DNA from: an uncultured Pseudomonadales bacterium
Lineage (GTDB): Bacteria > Pseudomonadota > Gammaproteobacteria > Pseudomonadales > CANNCY01
Reading direction: 5' to 3'
Length of the DNA: 64,000 nt
Assembly (NCBI GenBank): GCA_947503335.1
Contig: CANNCY010000001.1
Span: 1,154,958-1,218,957 of the forward strand
Under the pieces are notes generated by a model. The model was not told where the DNA came from. It did no database searches and worked only from the letters and a program-made list of their open reading frames with translations. Below, in pieces: positions 35,179 through 43,777 of this stretch. The stretch's first letter is position 1; every line of letters begins with the position of its first letter. The position numbers were made by a program, and so were the translations under genes.

Positions 35179-36975
35179 TCATTCAAGAACCATTTGAACA
35201 GCAAAACCCAGGCCGCCCAGTTCGAAAACGGTGGCGCCATTTTGCTGTTCGAGCGAAGCTGACCCTAAATCAAAGCTTTGGGTATCGACAACTAAGGGTT
35301 GCGCATCTGCCGTCTGTACAAGCACACGCTGGGGCGACTCACTAAAATTAACTAGCACCAGTGCTGACTGACTGTCTGTTGTACGAACAAAGGCCATTGC
35401 ATTGATTACGGCATTACCATTTACATCAACCACCGTTAAGGGAGTCATCGCTCCTTTTGCGAACACGTCATGATTCGCCAACACCATTAACTGCGCGTAA
35501 AACTGCTGTAAAGTACGCTCAATATCAGTACATTGGCCGCAGTCGTACAAACCGCCATTACGCCATCTGGCAATGCTCTCTAAGCCCCAATAATCAAATA
35601 TCGTAGTACGCGATGCCTTGCCAAAGCCTGCGTCTTCATTGGCCGCCTCCCCTAGGTGCTGTGCAAAATATGTTAGATTAGGAGCCGTGCCAATCAGTGC
35701 TGACACTACTGCCGCCGGCCGCCCTTTTAACGCATCGCCTGCAAACGCTGAATGGGCAATACGCTGTTCGTCGTGGTTCTCTAAAAAGTGCAGCATATAG
35801 GGCTCGCGTTGCGCTTGTTCTGCGAACGATTTATACAATTGCTCAACAGATAGCTCACCTCTCATAACGCCCTTTAAGGTATCGTAGAAACCGACCTTAT
35901 CGTATAGTGCGCTCATGTGCCCTGGGCGAATATAACTATCGTAAAGATGAGGCTGATACACCTCAGCTAATAAAAACGCGTCGGGGTACTCTTGCTTGAT
36001 TGAACAGTTTAGAAAGCTCCAAAACTCAACCGGTACCATTTCGGCCATGTCGTATCGAAAGCCATCGACGCCTCGCTTCAACCAGTAATGAGCAATGTTC
36101 TCGAACTGGTACCAGCTATTAGGCAACGATTGCTTGCTCCAAAAACGATTGATCGCCGAGCAATCATTGGTATCGATTGCTGCAGGTAACCGAGCAAACG
36201 CATAAGAGCCATCTGGACGAACGCCATAATTAACCTTAACCGTTTCATACCAATCATTAAAACTTGGCTGCACCGCTTTAGCACCATTACCCGTTACCTT
36301 GGCAGGGTTTTCATCAAACTGACCGTCAACTAATGCATGCTTGTCGCCGTTTAGTGGCTGGTAATCGGCAGGCCATTGCGGCACTTTAAATGATTCGCCC
36401 GGCAAGTAATAAAAATTATTGTCGACAGCAAACTCAACACTAGTATCGTCTGCAGTGCCCATCTTAAACTTTGCTTCGGGTACCGTTGCTGCCTCATAAA
36501 AGCGCGCAACATGATTAGGAACAATATCAATGATTACTTTCATGCCGGCATCATGGGTGCGAGTAACCAATTGATCGAACTCGCCCAAGCGGTTTTGCAC
36601 GTTTACCGCTAAATCAGGGTTCACGTTGTAGTAGTCTTTTACCGCATAGGGCGAGCCCGCTCGCCCCTTAATTACATCGGGGTCATCAAGGGTGATACCA
36701 TCGGCGGTGTAGTCTGTTGCCAGGGCATGATGCACGATACCTGTGTACCAGATATGGGTAGCACCCATCGCCTTAATGGCGTTAAGGGTATTGGGCGTGA
36801 TTTGATTAAATTTGCCGCTACCATTTTGCTCAATCGTACCCCAGGGCACGTTAGTTGTATTATCGTTAGCAAATACCCGCGGTAGCATTTGATAGATATG
36901 AACGCGTTGCGCTTCTGCTACTGCGTGTGATGCCATCACCCCTGACAGCGTTAATGCTAGTATTGCTTTAATCAT
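35179..36975 (-). CDS. GH13 alpha-amylase-family enzyme, exported
   Basis: A protein of 598 residues with a signal peptide (MIKAILALTLSGVMASHAVA). It is an alpha-amylase barrel: DIVPNHVAR, the nucleophile Asp in GFRYDMAEMV, the acid Glu in LLAEVYQP and Asp in LENHDEQR, with a C-terminal beta domain. The long insert after the fourth strand (about 130-250) and the N-terminus resemble the GH13 enzymes common in Bacteroidetes and marine Proteobacteria glucan loci. It is last in the leftward halogenase-GH31-GH13 operon. Its ATG overlaps the GH31 stop (TAATG). The exact substrate is unknown. Confidence 0.88.
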   Translation of the reverse strand: MIKAILALTLSGVMASHAVAEAQRVHIYQMLPRVFANDNTTNVPWGTIEQNGSGKFNQITPNTLNAIKAMGATHIWYTGIVHHALATDYTADGITLDDPDVIKGRAGSPYAVKDYYNVNPDLAVNVQNRLGEFDQLVTRTHDAGMKVIIDIVPNHVARFYEAATVPEAKFKMGTADDTSVEFAVDNNFYYLPGESFKVPQWPADYQPLNGDKHALVDGQFDENPAKVTGNGAKAVQPSFNDWYETVKVNYGVRPDGSYAFARLPAAIDTNDCSAINRFWSKQSLPNSWYQFENIAHYWLKRGVDGFRYDMAEMVPVEFWSFLNCSIKQEYPDAFLLAEVYQPHLYDSYIRPGHMSALYDKVGFYDTLKGVMRGELSVEQLYKSFAEQAQREPYMLHFLENHDEQRIAHSAFAGDALKGRPAAVVSALIGTAPNLTYFAQHLGEAANEDAGFGKASRTTIFDYWGLESIARWRNGGLYDCGQCTDIERTLQQFYAQLMVLANHDVFAKGAMTPLTVVDVNGNAVINAMAFVRTTDSQSALVLVNFSESPQRVLVQTADAQPLVVDTQSFDLGSASLEQQNGATVFELGGLGFAVQMVLE

Positions 36976-39227
36976 TACAGTACTACCTCGATAGAGCACA
37001 TATCGTTTGTCTTGCTTATAGTTAATCGACCACTATCAAGGTGATAACCTATCACCTGATCACAGGCCCTCACTTCACGCACACTAGGTACGCCATGCAG
37101 TATCCAGCTGGTCGGCTGATCAGCTGATAACCTTATCGATTGGGCCGTCTGATTGACTCGATAACCAACGCGCTCGTCATCAGCATCAAACGAGCCGTCG
37201 TCGTGATAAACAAACGAATCAACTTCGATATTGGTAGGCGACACATAGTAGTGAAGTTGCAGTAGATCTAGGTGATACTCAGATAGGTTTTGATAACCGC
37301 TGGCCTGCGCAATGACCGAGCCTGCCTTTACAAAAACAGGAATCTGATCGGCAAGCAGATTAACGCTATGGGTTTGACCACCTGTAATAGAAGCAGAAGA
37401 ATCTAGTGGGTACCAACGGCCTTCGGGTAGATAAACCTGTCGCTGTGTTGCTCCCTGTTCTAACACCGGCGCTACAAGCAACGAAGGGCCCCACATATAT
37501 TGATCTCGAATAGCAAACGACGCCTCGTCATCAGCAAGAGCCATTGGTCGCGCCAACGGCATTCCTGTCTTATGGTTTTCGTACACAGCCGTGTATAGGT
37601 AAGGCATTAGTCGATAGCGCAGATCGATTGCTTTCTTGGCCAGTTTACGCACCTCAGCGCTGTGGTATACCGGCTCAGAGGCCACCGACTCCTCGGCATG
37701 CGGTCTAAAGACCGGCGAGAAGACGCCAAACTGTAGCCAACGAATATACAACTCGTCGTCGAGTGCTTCGACAGGCGTAAAACCGCCTAAATCTGAATGC
37801 ATGTAAGCAATGCCCTGCATACCCATCGACAACATAATTTGTGGCTGCGCGGCTAACCCTGCCCAGTTGCGACCTACATCGCCCGACCAAGGAATCATGC
37901 CGTAACGCTGCGACCCCACAAACCCAGAACGCATCATGACAAAGGGGCGAGTATCAGGGTGCATATCGCGTGCCTGTTCATACACCAACTGTGCCCAACG
38001 ATGGCCGTAGGCATTGTGTAAGTCTAACGCGGTACCTGTGGCATGAATCGTATCATCGGGGTGCACTTCGGGCTCGCCTAAATCGCCCCACCACCCAGCG
38101 ACGCCGTAGCCATCAAGGTATTCATAGATACCCTTAAACCACTCTTGGCCATCTTCTGAAAACACATCCACTAGCGCCGTGTTACCAAAGTAAAAATCGA
38201 AGGTTTTGGTAGTGCCGTCTGGTGCGGTTGCTAGGGCATTAGCTTTCTCTGCCTCTTCAAAACGAGACGACGAGGTTAAGACAAAGGGTTCAGTTATCAA
38301 AACCGTATTAACGCCTTTATCTTGTAAATCAGTAGTCATCTGTTTGGGTTGAGCAAAGGCCTGTTCATCAAATCTAAGATTGCCCATATGCCCCTTAATG
38401 TCTGGGCCAAACCAATATAGATCAACCACTAACGCATCTAAGCCAATATCGTATTGCTCATACAACGCGGTCGTTTCTAACACCTGTTGCTGCGTGCGGT
38501 AACCAAAACGTGACGCAAAGCTACCTAGTGCCCAGCGTGGCGGCATAGGTTGACGACCTGTCGCCTCAGTTAAATTCGCTAAACGATCGGCCCAGGTTTT
38601 GCCTGCAATCACCGTATAACTGGCTCGCCCACCCTTCGACGAAAAAACCAATTCGTTAGAACCATTGACATCGATATCAAGCTGTCCTGCGCCGGCATTA
38701 TCAAAGATTAGGTAGTAACCATTGGTTGAATATACCATCGGCATCGAGTAATACATCTGGTGCGATTCGCTGCCATAGCCGTAGTGCGCTCGGTTGTATA
38801 ACGGCAGCGATTGACCACGCAGGTTATTGGGCAGCACACGTGAACCGCCACCCATAATCTGTTCGCCATGTGATAGATTAAAACTTGCCGTCACCTGCGT
38901 TTTATCGTCAAGGCCGTTACGTTCTGACAAAAGAGGTTGACCGTTGTACTCATAACGTACAACGCCACTAGCGTCGACTGCCGCTGTTAGCCCGCCGTTA
39001 GTAGCAATTAATTCATCACCAGTGCGCTGAGACTTAAGCTTGCAGTCTCTAGCACTTGAAGCAATTGCATAGGATTCAAACTGCGTATCTAGTGACACAA
39101 CCTCAAGCCCGTCAATACCTACGCACTGAATTGCAAAATGCTGCCCGTCTCGCTCGAAGATAACCGGTTGATCGCTACAGCCAACCATCCCCAATAGCGC
39201 AGTGATTGATAATAATCGTTTAAACAC
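36975..39227 (-). CDS. GH31 alpha-glucosidase lipoprotein
   Basis: A protein of 750 residues with a lipoprotein signal (lipobox MVGC, Cys17), so anchored in the envelope. It has the GH31 features: an N-terminal beta-sandwich, the barrel with VVDLYWFGPDIKGHMGNL, the nucleophile region WWGDLGEPE (Asp), FMMRSGFVGSQRYGMIPWSGDVG (broken by variation from the usual motif), HSDLGGF, and a C-terminal beta domain. GH31 enzymes release alpha-glucose from the non-reducing ends of oligosaccharides. It likely trims maltodextrins or branched glucans in the periplasm. It lies 9 bases after the halogenase gene. Confidence 0.92.
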   Translation of the reverse strand: MFKRLLSITALLGMVGCSDQPVIFERDGQHFAIQCVGIDGLEVVSLDTQFESYAIASSARDCKLKSQRTGDELIATNGGLTAAVDASGVVRYEYNGQPLLSERNGLDDKTQVTASFNLSHGEQIMGGGSRVLPNNLRGQSLPLYNRAHYGYGSESHQMYYSMPMVYSTNGYYLIFDNAGAGQLDIDVNGSNELVFSSKGGRASYTVIAGKTWADRLANLTEATGRQPMPPRWALGSFASRFGYRTQQQVLETTALYEQYDIGLDALVVDLYWFGPDIKGHMGNLRFDEQAFAQPKQMTTDLQDKGVNTVLITEPFVLTSSSRFEEAEKANALATAPDGTTKTFDFYFGNTALVDVFSEDGQEWFKGIYEYLDGYGVAGWWGDLGEPEVHPDDTIHATGTALDLHNAYGHRWAQLVYEQARDMHPDTRPFVMMRSGFVGSQRYGMIPWSGDVGRNWAGLAAQPQIMLSMGMQGIAYMHSDLGGFTPVEALDDELYIRWLQFGVFSPVFRPHAEESVASEPVYHSAEVRKLAKKAIDLRYRLMPYLYTAVYENHKTGMPLARPMALADDEASFAIRDQYMWGPSLLVAPVLEQGATQRQVYLPEGRWYPLDSSASITGGQTHSVNLLADQIPVFVKAGSVIAQASGYQNLSEYHLDLLQLHYYVSPTNIEVDSFVYHDDGSFDADDERVGYRVNQTAQSIRLSADQPTSWILHGVPSVREVRACDQVIGYHLDSGRLTISKTNDMCSIEVVL

Positions 39228-39235
39228 ATTACCCT

Positions 39236-40717
39236 CTACAAGAATTGCTCGTGCTCAGGCATCTGCGCAACAGTGCCATCAACCAGTGTTTTTAAACTAG
39301 CCATCAAATCGTCTAATTGCTGGTTCGACAGGTTGCCGGCAATAGGATGGTAATCAACAGGCATAACGCCCTGCCCAATCAGTACCTGCTGCCAAGCCGC
39401 TTCGGTAAATAGATCGTCAAAGTCTCTGAACACCTTGCCGCTTTCTTTAAACAGCTCTATTTTTTCTGCGAGCGTATCGGGCACCTTCATTTGCTGACAT
39501 TGACGCCAAAAATCACTATCGCCACGCTGATTGACCTTGTAATGCAAAATAATAAAATCGCGAATACGCTCAAACTCTATCTGGGTTTGGCGATTGAATT
39601 CGTCTACTTCAGCCTGCTTTATGCCCTGATGCGGAAACGACTTTATTAGGCGAGTTGCAGCCGACTGAATCAAGTGAATACTGGTCGACTCAAGCGGTTC
39701 TAAAAAGCCCGCCGACAAACCGATTGCAACCACGTTCTTTTGCCAAGCGTTGCGCGTACGCCCGGTCTTAAAGCGGATCATCTTAGGGTCAGCGAGCGGG
39801 GTTGCATCTAGGTTTGATAGCAGCGTTTCTTCGGCCTTTTCATCACTGCAATGACGGCTTGAATAAACGATGCCATTGCCCGTTCGGTGCTGTAATGGAA
39901 TACGCCATTGCCAACCTGCTTCATGGGCAATTGAGCGAGTATAGGGCTGAATAGGCGTCGTGAGTTCACTAGGTACCGCGATAGCACGATCGCATGGTAG
40001 CCAGTGCGACCAGTCTTCAAATCCTGCGCCTAACGCCTTTTGAATCAATAGGCCTGCCATGCCGGTACAGTCGACAAACATATCACCTTTTACGATCTGC
40101 CCGCCTTCTAGGTGCAAGTGTTTCACATAGCCATTTGACGCATCCAGCTCAACATTTGCTACGGCGCCCTCGATGCGTTCAACACCGCGGCTTTCACTAA
40201 AATCGCGCAAGAACCTTGCATACAAGCCCGCATCAAAATGGTACGCGTAGGCGATGCCTGGCAGGCTAGTGTTCGCGATCTTTTGTACTTTCGCGAATTT
40301 ATTGTGCTTAGCGGCTTGATAGTTTAACGAGTAATCCCAAAAGTCAGAGCTACCGCCCTGTTGCCGATGGCGCACCCAAAAATGATGAAAGTCACAAAAC
40401 GGGAATTGTTTACCAATACTGCCAAACGCATGCATGTATTGCTGGCCAACTGCACCCCAGTTTTCGAACTGAATACCAAGCTTGATAGTACCCTTGGTCG
40501 CCTTTAAGAACTCGCCCTCGTCTATACCCAGTGCGGCATTAAAGTTTTGAATGGGCGGAATCGTTGCCTCGCCCACACCAATAGTGCCGATCTTATCTGA
40601 CTCTACAAGCGAGATTGAAATCGACTTACCCAAGACCTTAGCCAGTAGCGACGCCGTAACCCATCCGGCTGTGCCACCGCCCAAGATCACAAGTTTCTTA
40701 ATTGCATGCTCGCCCAT
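39236..40717 (-). CDS. Flavin-dependent tryptophan-halogenase-family protein
   Basis: A protein of 493 residues: FAD-binding Rossmann motif GGGTAGW at the N-terminus, GVGEATIPP (about 47-55), and the halogenase signature WQWRIP about midway. A Lys near residue 75-80 (FLKATKGTIKLG) could be the HOCl-carrying lysine. Such proteins chlorinate or brominate indoles or phenols. Many homologues sit beside TonB receptors in glycan loci of marine bacteria, where their substrate is unknown. It is the first gene of the halogenase-GH31-GH13 operon, downstream of the TonB receptor. Confidence 0.9.
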   Translation of the reverse strand: MGEHAIKKLVILGGGTAGWVTASLLAKVLGKSISISLVESDKIGTIGVGEATIPPIQNFNAALGIDEGEFLKATKGTIKLGIQFENWGAVGQQYMHAFGSIGKQFPFCDFHHFWVRHRQQGGSSDFWDYSLNYQAAKHNKFAKVQKIANTSLPGIAYAYHFDAGLYARFLRDFSESRGVERIEGAVANVELDASNGYVKHLHLEGGQIVKGDMFVDCTGMAGLLIQKALGAGFEDWSHWLPCDRAIAVPSELTTPIQPYTRSIAHEAGWQWRIPLQHRTGNGIVYSSRHCSDEKAEETLLSNLDATPLADPKMIRFKTGRTRNAWQKNVVAIGLSAGFLEPLESTSIHLIQSAATRLIKSFPHQGIKQAEVDEFNRQTQIEFERIRDFIILHYKVNQRGDSDFWRQCQQMKVPDTLAEKIELFKESGKVFRDFDDLFTEAAWQQVLIGQGVMPVDYHPIAGNLSNQQLDDLMASLKTLVDGTVAQMPEHEQFL

Positions 40718-40748
40718 TTTTAAACCATTTGCTCAATTATCATGACGT

Positions 40749-40782
40749 AAAAAGCCCCACAGCTAATGCTGCAGGGCTTTTT
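40749..40782. terminator. Rho-independent terminator after the TonB receptor gene
   Basis: Outer stem AAAAAGCCC / GGGCTTTTT with an inner stem CAGC / GCTG. It lies between the receptor stop (40807) and the halogenase start (40717), in the leftward unit. Because no separate MalT-box-like site precedes the halogenase gene, partial read-through may feed that operon. Confidence 0.85.
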
Positions 40783-40806
40783 GACTGTACTACAACAAAT
40801 CTAAGA

Positions 40807-43593
40807 CTACAGCTTGTAGCTAAAGCCCATTAGATAAGTCTTGCCATAGTTCTGGTAGTCGCGAACCTGCAGATCATTATCGCCACTTAAGGCAACGAAT
40901 GGCTCGTTAGTTAGGTTCTGACCCTGTAGGTATAGCGACAGCCCCTGCAACGCCTCAACGTTCGAATTATCGAAGCTGTAGCTTAGCTGAGCATCAACGA
41001 TAGTTTCGCCCTTGATGTCGACCTGCTGAGTATCAAAACCGATGCCGTAAACATCGCCCTTAAAGTCGTCGCGCTTACGAACACTTACACGGGCATTGAA
41101 GCCGTAGTTATCGTAGTAAACCGTAGCGTTTTGAATGCTGTCAGATAACCCAGGTAGCTCGAAGTCGTTACCATTTGGATCTTGAATATCTGACGAGATA
41201 CCCGTGTGGCTAGCCAATAGACCAAAGCCATCAAGCGCTTCGCTGAATACATGGAACGGTAGCGAGATAGATACTTCGTAACCAGATAGGTCACCGCCAC
41301 CGCCGTTTACCTTACCCCAAGCAGTCGCCGTTGGGTTATCAGGCACTAGGCCAGTATCGGGGTCAGCAACACCATCAAGATCCACTTGATAACTGTCGTC
41401 AAAGTGCCATTCACTTAGGTCTTTATAGAAGAACGCTAACGAGAAATAACCCTCGTCTACGAAGTAGTTTTCGTACGAAAGATCAATACCTACTGCTTCT
41501 TTCGGCTCTAGCTCAGGGTTACCGCCCCAGATGCTCCAGTTATTACCGTTACCGTCGGGTATCTGGTTGTAGTTGGTGCCGATCGACGCGTTCATTTCGT
41601 CCATGCGAGCACGAGAGATAGTTTTAGCTGCGCCAAAACGTAGTAGCTGGCTTTCGGTAAGCTCTAGCGACATATTTAAGCTAGGCAAGATATGACTGTA
41701 GCTATGGCTTAAGTCGGTCGGTGATACAATAACCAGACCATCTTTAGTGCGTGAAGCATAGCCCTTAGAGCCTTGATCGGTGTGTACATAACGAAGACCT
41801 GCGTTACCGTTTAATGGCTTGCCAGCGATCTCGGTTTCGAAATTAGCTTGAACAAACGCCGCCGTCACCTGCTCTTCTACGGTGTACGACTTGGTAACGT
41901 GCTTGTCACTGGTGAGCGCTTCACTAAGAAGGTTGTAGTAACCATCTTGCAGCATCTTGCCAGCGTCATATGCGATCATTTCGCCCATACCAATAAAGTC
42001 TAGAGAGGCAGTGCCCAAGCGATACTCTTCAGGTACTTCTTGCATTGCTGGGAACGCAGTTAACGTCATGTAGTAACCGTTAGAGCGTTTCTCTTTTTTA
42101 CGGTCACGATACGACACACCGTACTTGATCTCGTTGATTGGGCCTACGTCAACCATCTGGGTTGCTGCAAGCTTGAGCGAGTTTAGCTCGTCGTCGATCT
42201 CAGGTGCGTTTAAGAAGCCATCTTGAGCTGCGTTTTCGTACTGATCACCTGGCATCAAACCATATTCGTCGTTTAGCGCCGAACTCCAACCCCAAGTTAG
42301 TGGGCCACCCATCTGAATTAGGTTCCAATCGCTGTAATCTAAACCGTGGGTAAAGGTTGCGCCGGTGTTGCCAGGCTTAAAGGTATAACCAATAACATCA
42401 GATACACCTTCAGCATCACCACGACCAGTACCTGCATAGCTTTCAAAGCTCCAGATATTACGTTCTACCGATGAATGGCTTGCATCAAACTCGATTGAAA
42501 GGCCATCACAGCAATCCCAAACCGTGTTAAAACCTAACGACTTAAGCTTTGCATCACGGTTTTCTAAGTCGTTGCGAACAACAACACGCTGATCGTGGGT
42601 AGTGGCGCTAGTGATAAAGCCCGTTTCTGGGTCAACGTCACTTGGGTCAGCAGTGATAGTACCGCCACCTTGGCCCCATGCGAATGGAATTTCGATACCA
42701 CGCAAGATCTTCTCGTCAGAGAAATCAACGTATAGCGCGTCAACAGTTGCGCGTAGGTTTTCACTAGGCTTCAGATCTAGTACTACCATCGCGCTGTCAC
42801 GCTCTAGCATTGAAGATCGAACGAATGGCTTAGCACCACCTAAAATAGAATAGTTAGTACCATCTACTGTGAACTCTGGGTAGCCCCAGCTGTTCCAACG
42901 CTCTTCTTGGTTGGGCGAGCTCATGGTATTTAGCGCGATTGCCAAACCTACAGTATCGTCAGCAAACTGATCGATGTACGAGAACGTTGCGCGGTGACCG
43001 CTATCATCACCATCTGGGTTTAGCTTCTCTAGGCTAGTTTGCTCTAGCTGGCCGTTAAACATGATCACTCGCTCATTGCGATCTAGCGGCTTAACAGACT
43101 GCATGTCGATAACGCCAGCAATACCTTCTGCCTCTAGGCTAGCTTGCGGGGTTTTATAAACGGTTACACCGCTCATGATCTCTGACGGATATAGGTCAAA
43201 CTCTACGCCTCGGTTATCACCGATTGATACCTGTTCGCGACCATTAAAGGTAGTAGCACTTTCGTTCTCGCCAAAACCACGAATGGTTACACGGCTAGCA
43301 CGGCCATCGAGACGTTGTGCAGCTAAACCAGGCAGGCGCGAAATCGCTTCAGCGATAGAAGAATCAGGTAGCTTACCAATATCTTCTGCAGAGATAGATT
43401 CGACAACAGCCGCGGTATCACGCTTTACGTCAATCGAGTCTTTAATACTCTTACGAAAGCCTTTTACCGTGATCTCTTCGATCTCTTGTACTTCTTCATC
43501 CTGGGCCCAAACTGTCGCAGAGGCTGTCAGCGACGCAGCAATCGCAGCAGACAAGATTGCTGGCGAAAAGCGTTTAGTGGTAAGACTCATCAT
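40807..43593 (-). CDS. TonB-dependent receptor, probable maltodextrin porin (MalA-like)
   Basis: An outer-membrane receptor of 928 residues. The signal peptide is about 1-30 (ATVWA). A TonB-box-like segment IEEITVKGFR follows, then the plug domain (RLPGLAAQRLDGRASRVTIRGFGENES) and a 22-strand barrel ending in an aromatic-rich strand (YLMGFSYKL). Receptors of this type import maltodextrins in Caulobacter-like and marine bacteria. ATG 43593 (or 43590) follows GGAG; an in-frame TTG at 43602 is unlikely. It is divergent from a GH13 gene across two MalT-box-like pairs. Confidence 0.9.
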   Translation of the reverse strand: MMSLTTKRFSPAILSAAIAASLTASATVWAQDEEVQEIEEITVKGFRKSIKDSIDVKRDTAAVVESISAEDIGKLPDSSIAEAISRLPGLAAQRLDGRASRVTIRGFGENESATTFNGREQVSIGDNRGVEFDLYPSEIMSGVTVYKTPQASLEAEGIAGVIDMQSVKPLDRNERVIMFNGQLEQTSLEKLNPDGDDSGHRATFSYIDQFADDTVGLAIALNTMSSPNQEERWNSWGYPEFTVDGTNYSILGGAKPFVRSSMLERDSAMVVLDLKPSENLRATVDALYVDFSDEKILRGIEIPFAWGQGGGTITADPSDVDPETGFITSATTHDQRVVVRNDLENRDAKLKSLGFNTVWDCCDGLSIEFDASHSSVERNIWSFESYAGTGRGDAEGVSDVIGYTFKPGNTGATFTHGLDYSDWNLIQMGGPLTWGWSSALNDEYGLMPGDQYENAAQDGFLNAPEIDDELNSLKLAATQMVDVGPINEIKYGVSYRDRKKEKRSNGYYMTLTAFPAMQEVPEEYRLGTASLDFIGMGEMIAYDAGKMLQDGYYNLLSEALTSDKHVTKSYTVEEQVTAAFVQANFETEIAGKPLNGNAGLRYVHTDQGSKGYASRTKDGLVIVSPTDLSHSYSHILPSLNMSLELTESQLLRFGAAKTISRARMDEMNASIGTNYNQIPDGNGNNWSIWGGNPELEPKEAVGIDLSYENYFVDEGYFSLAFFYKDLSEWHFDDSYQVDLDGVADPDTGLVPDNPTATAWGKVNGGGGDLSGYEVSISLPFHVFSEALDGFGLLASHTGISSDIQDPNGNDFELPGLSDSIQNATVYYDNYGFNARVSVRKRDDFKGDVYGIGFDTQQVDIKGETIVDAQLSYSFDNSNVEALQGLSLYLQGQNLTNEPFVALSGDNDLQVRDYQNYGKTYLMGFSYKL

Positions 43594-43656
43594 CTTCTCC
43601 AATATATTGTAGTTATGTGTCTAGGGTATAGGATATGAGCGAGCAGGGTCGATTGC

Positions 43657-43725
43657 TTCCCCCCATAGGGGGAGGAGAAATAGTTACCTTACCGCCAAAA
43701 GGCCTCCCCCTACCTCTGGGGTAGG
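43657..43725. promoter_or_regulatory. Two MalT-box-like inverted pairs (TonB receptor / GH13)
   Basis: The first pair is TTCCCCCC / GGGGGAGG across a 3-base spacer (43657-43675). The second is CCTCCCCC / GGGGTAGG across 7 bases (43703-43725). Both lie in the 180-base divergent control region, one nearer each gene. It is the densest cluster of the G-rich motif in the window. Confidence 0.6.
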
Positions 43726-43777
43726 CTCATTTTATCGCACTTAGATACTATGCCGTTGAGCAAAACGAGGCCTGTTT

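Noticed and set aside
43175-43612. Open frame of 145 codons on the plus strand
   Set aside because: It lies wholly inside the 5' part of the TonB receptor on the minus strand and has no recognisable domain or ribosome site; it is a shadow of the real gene.
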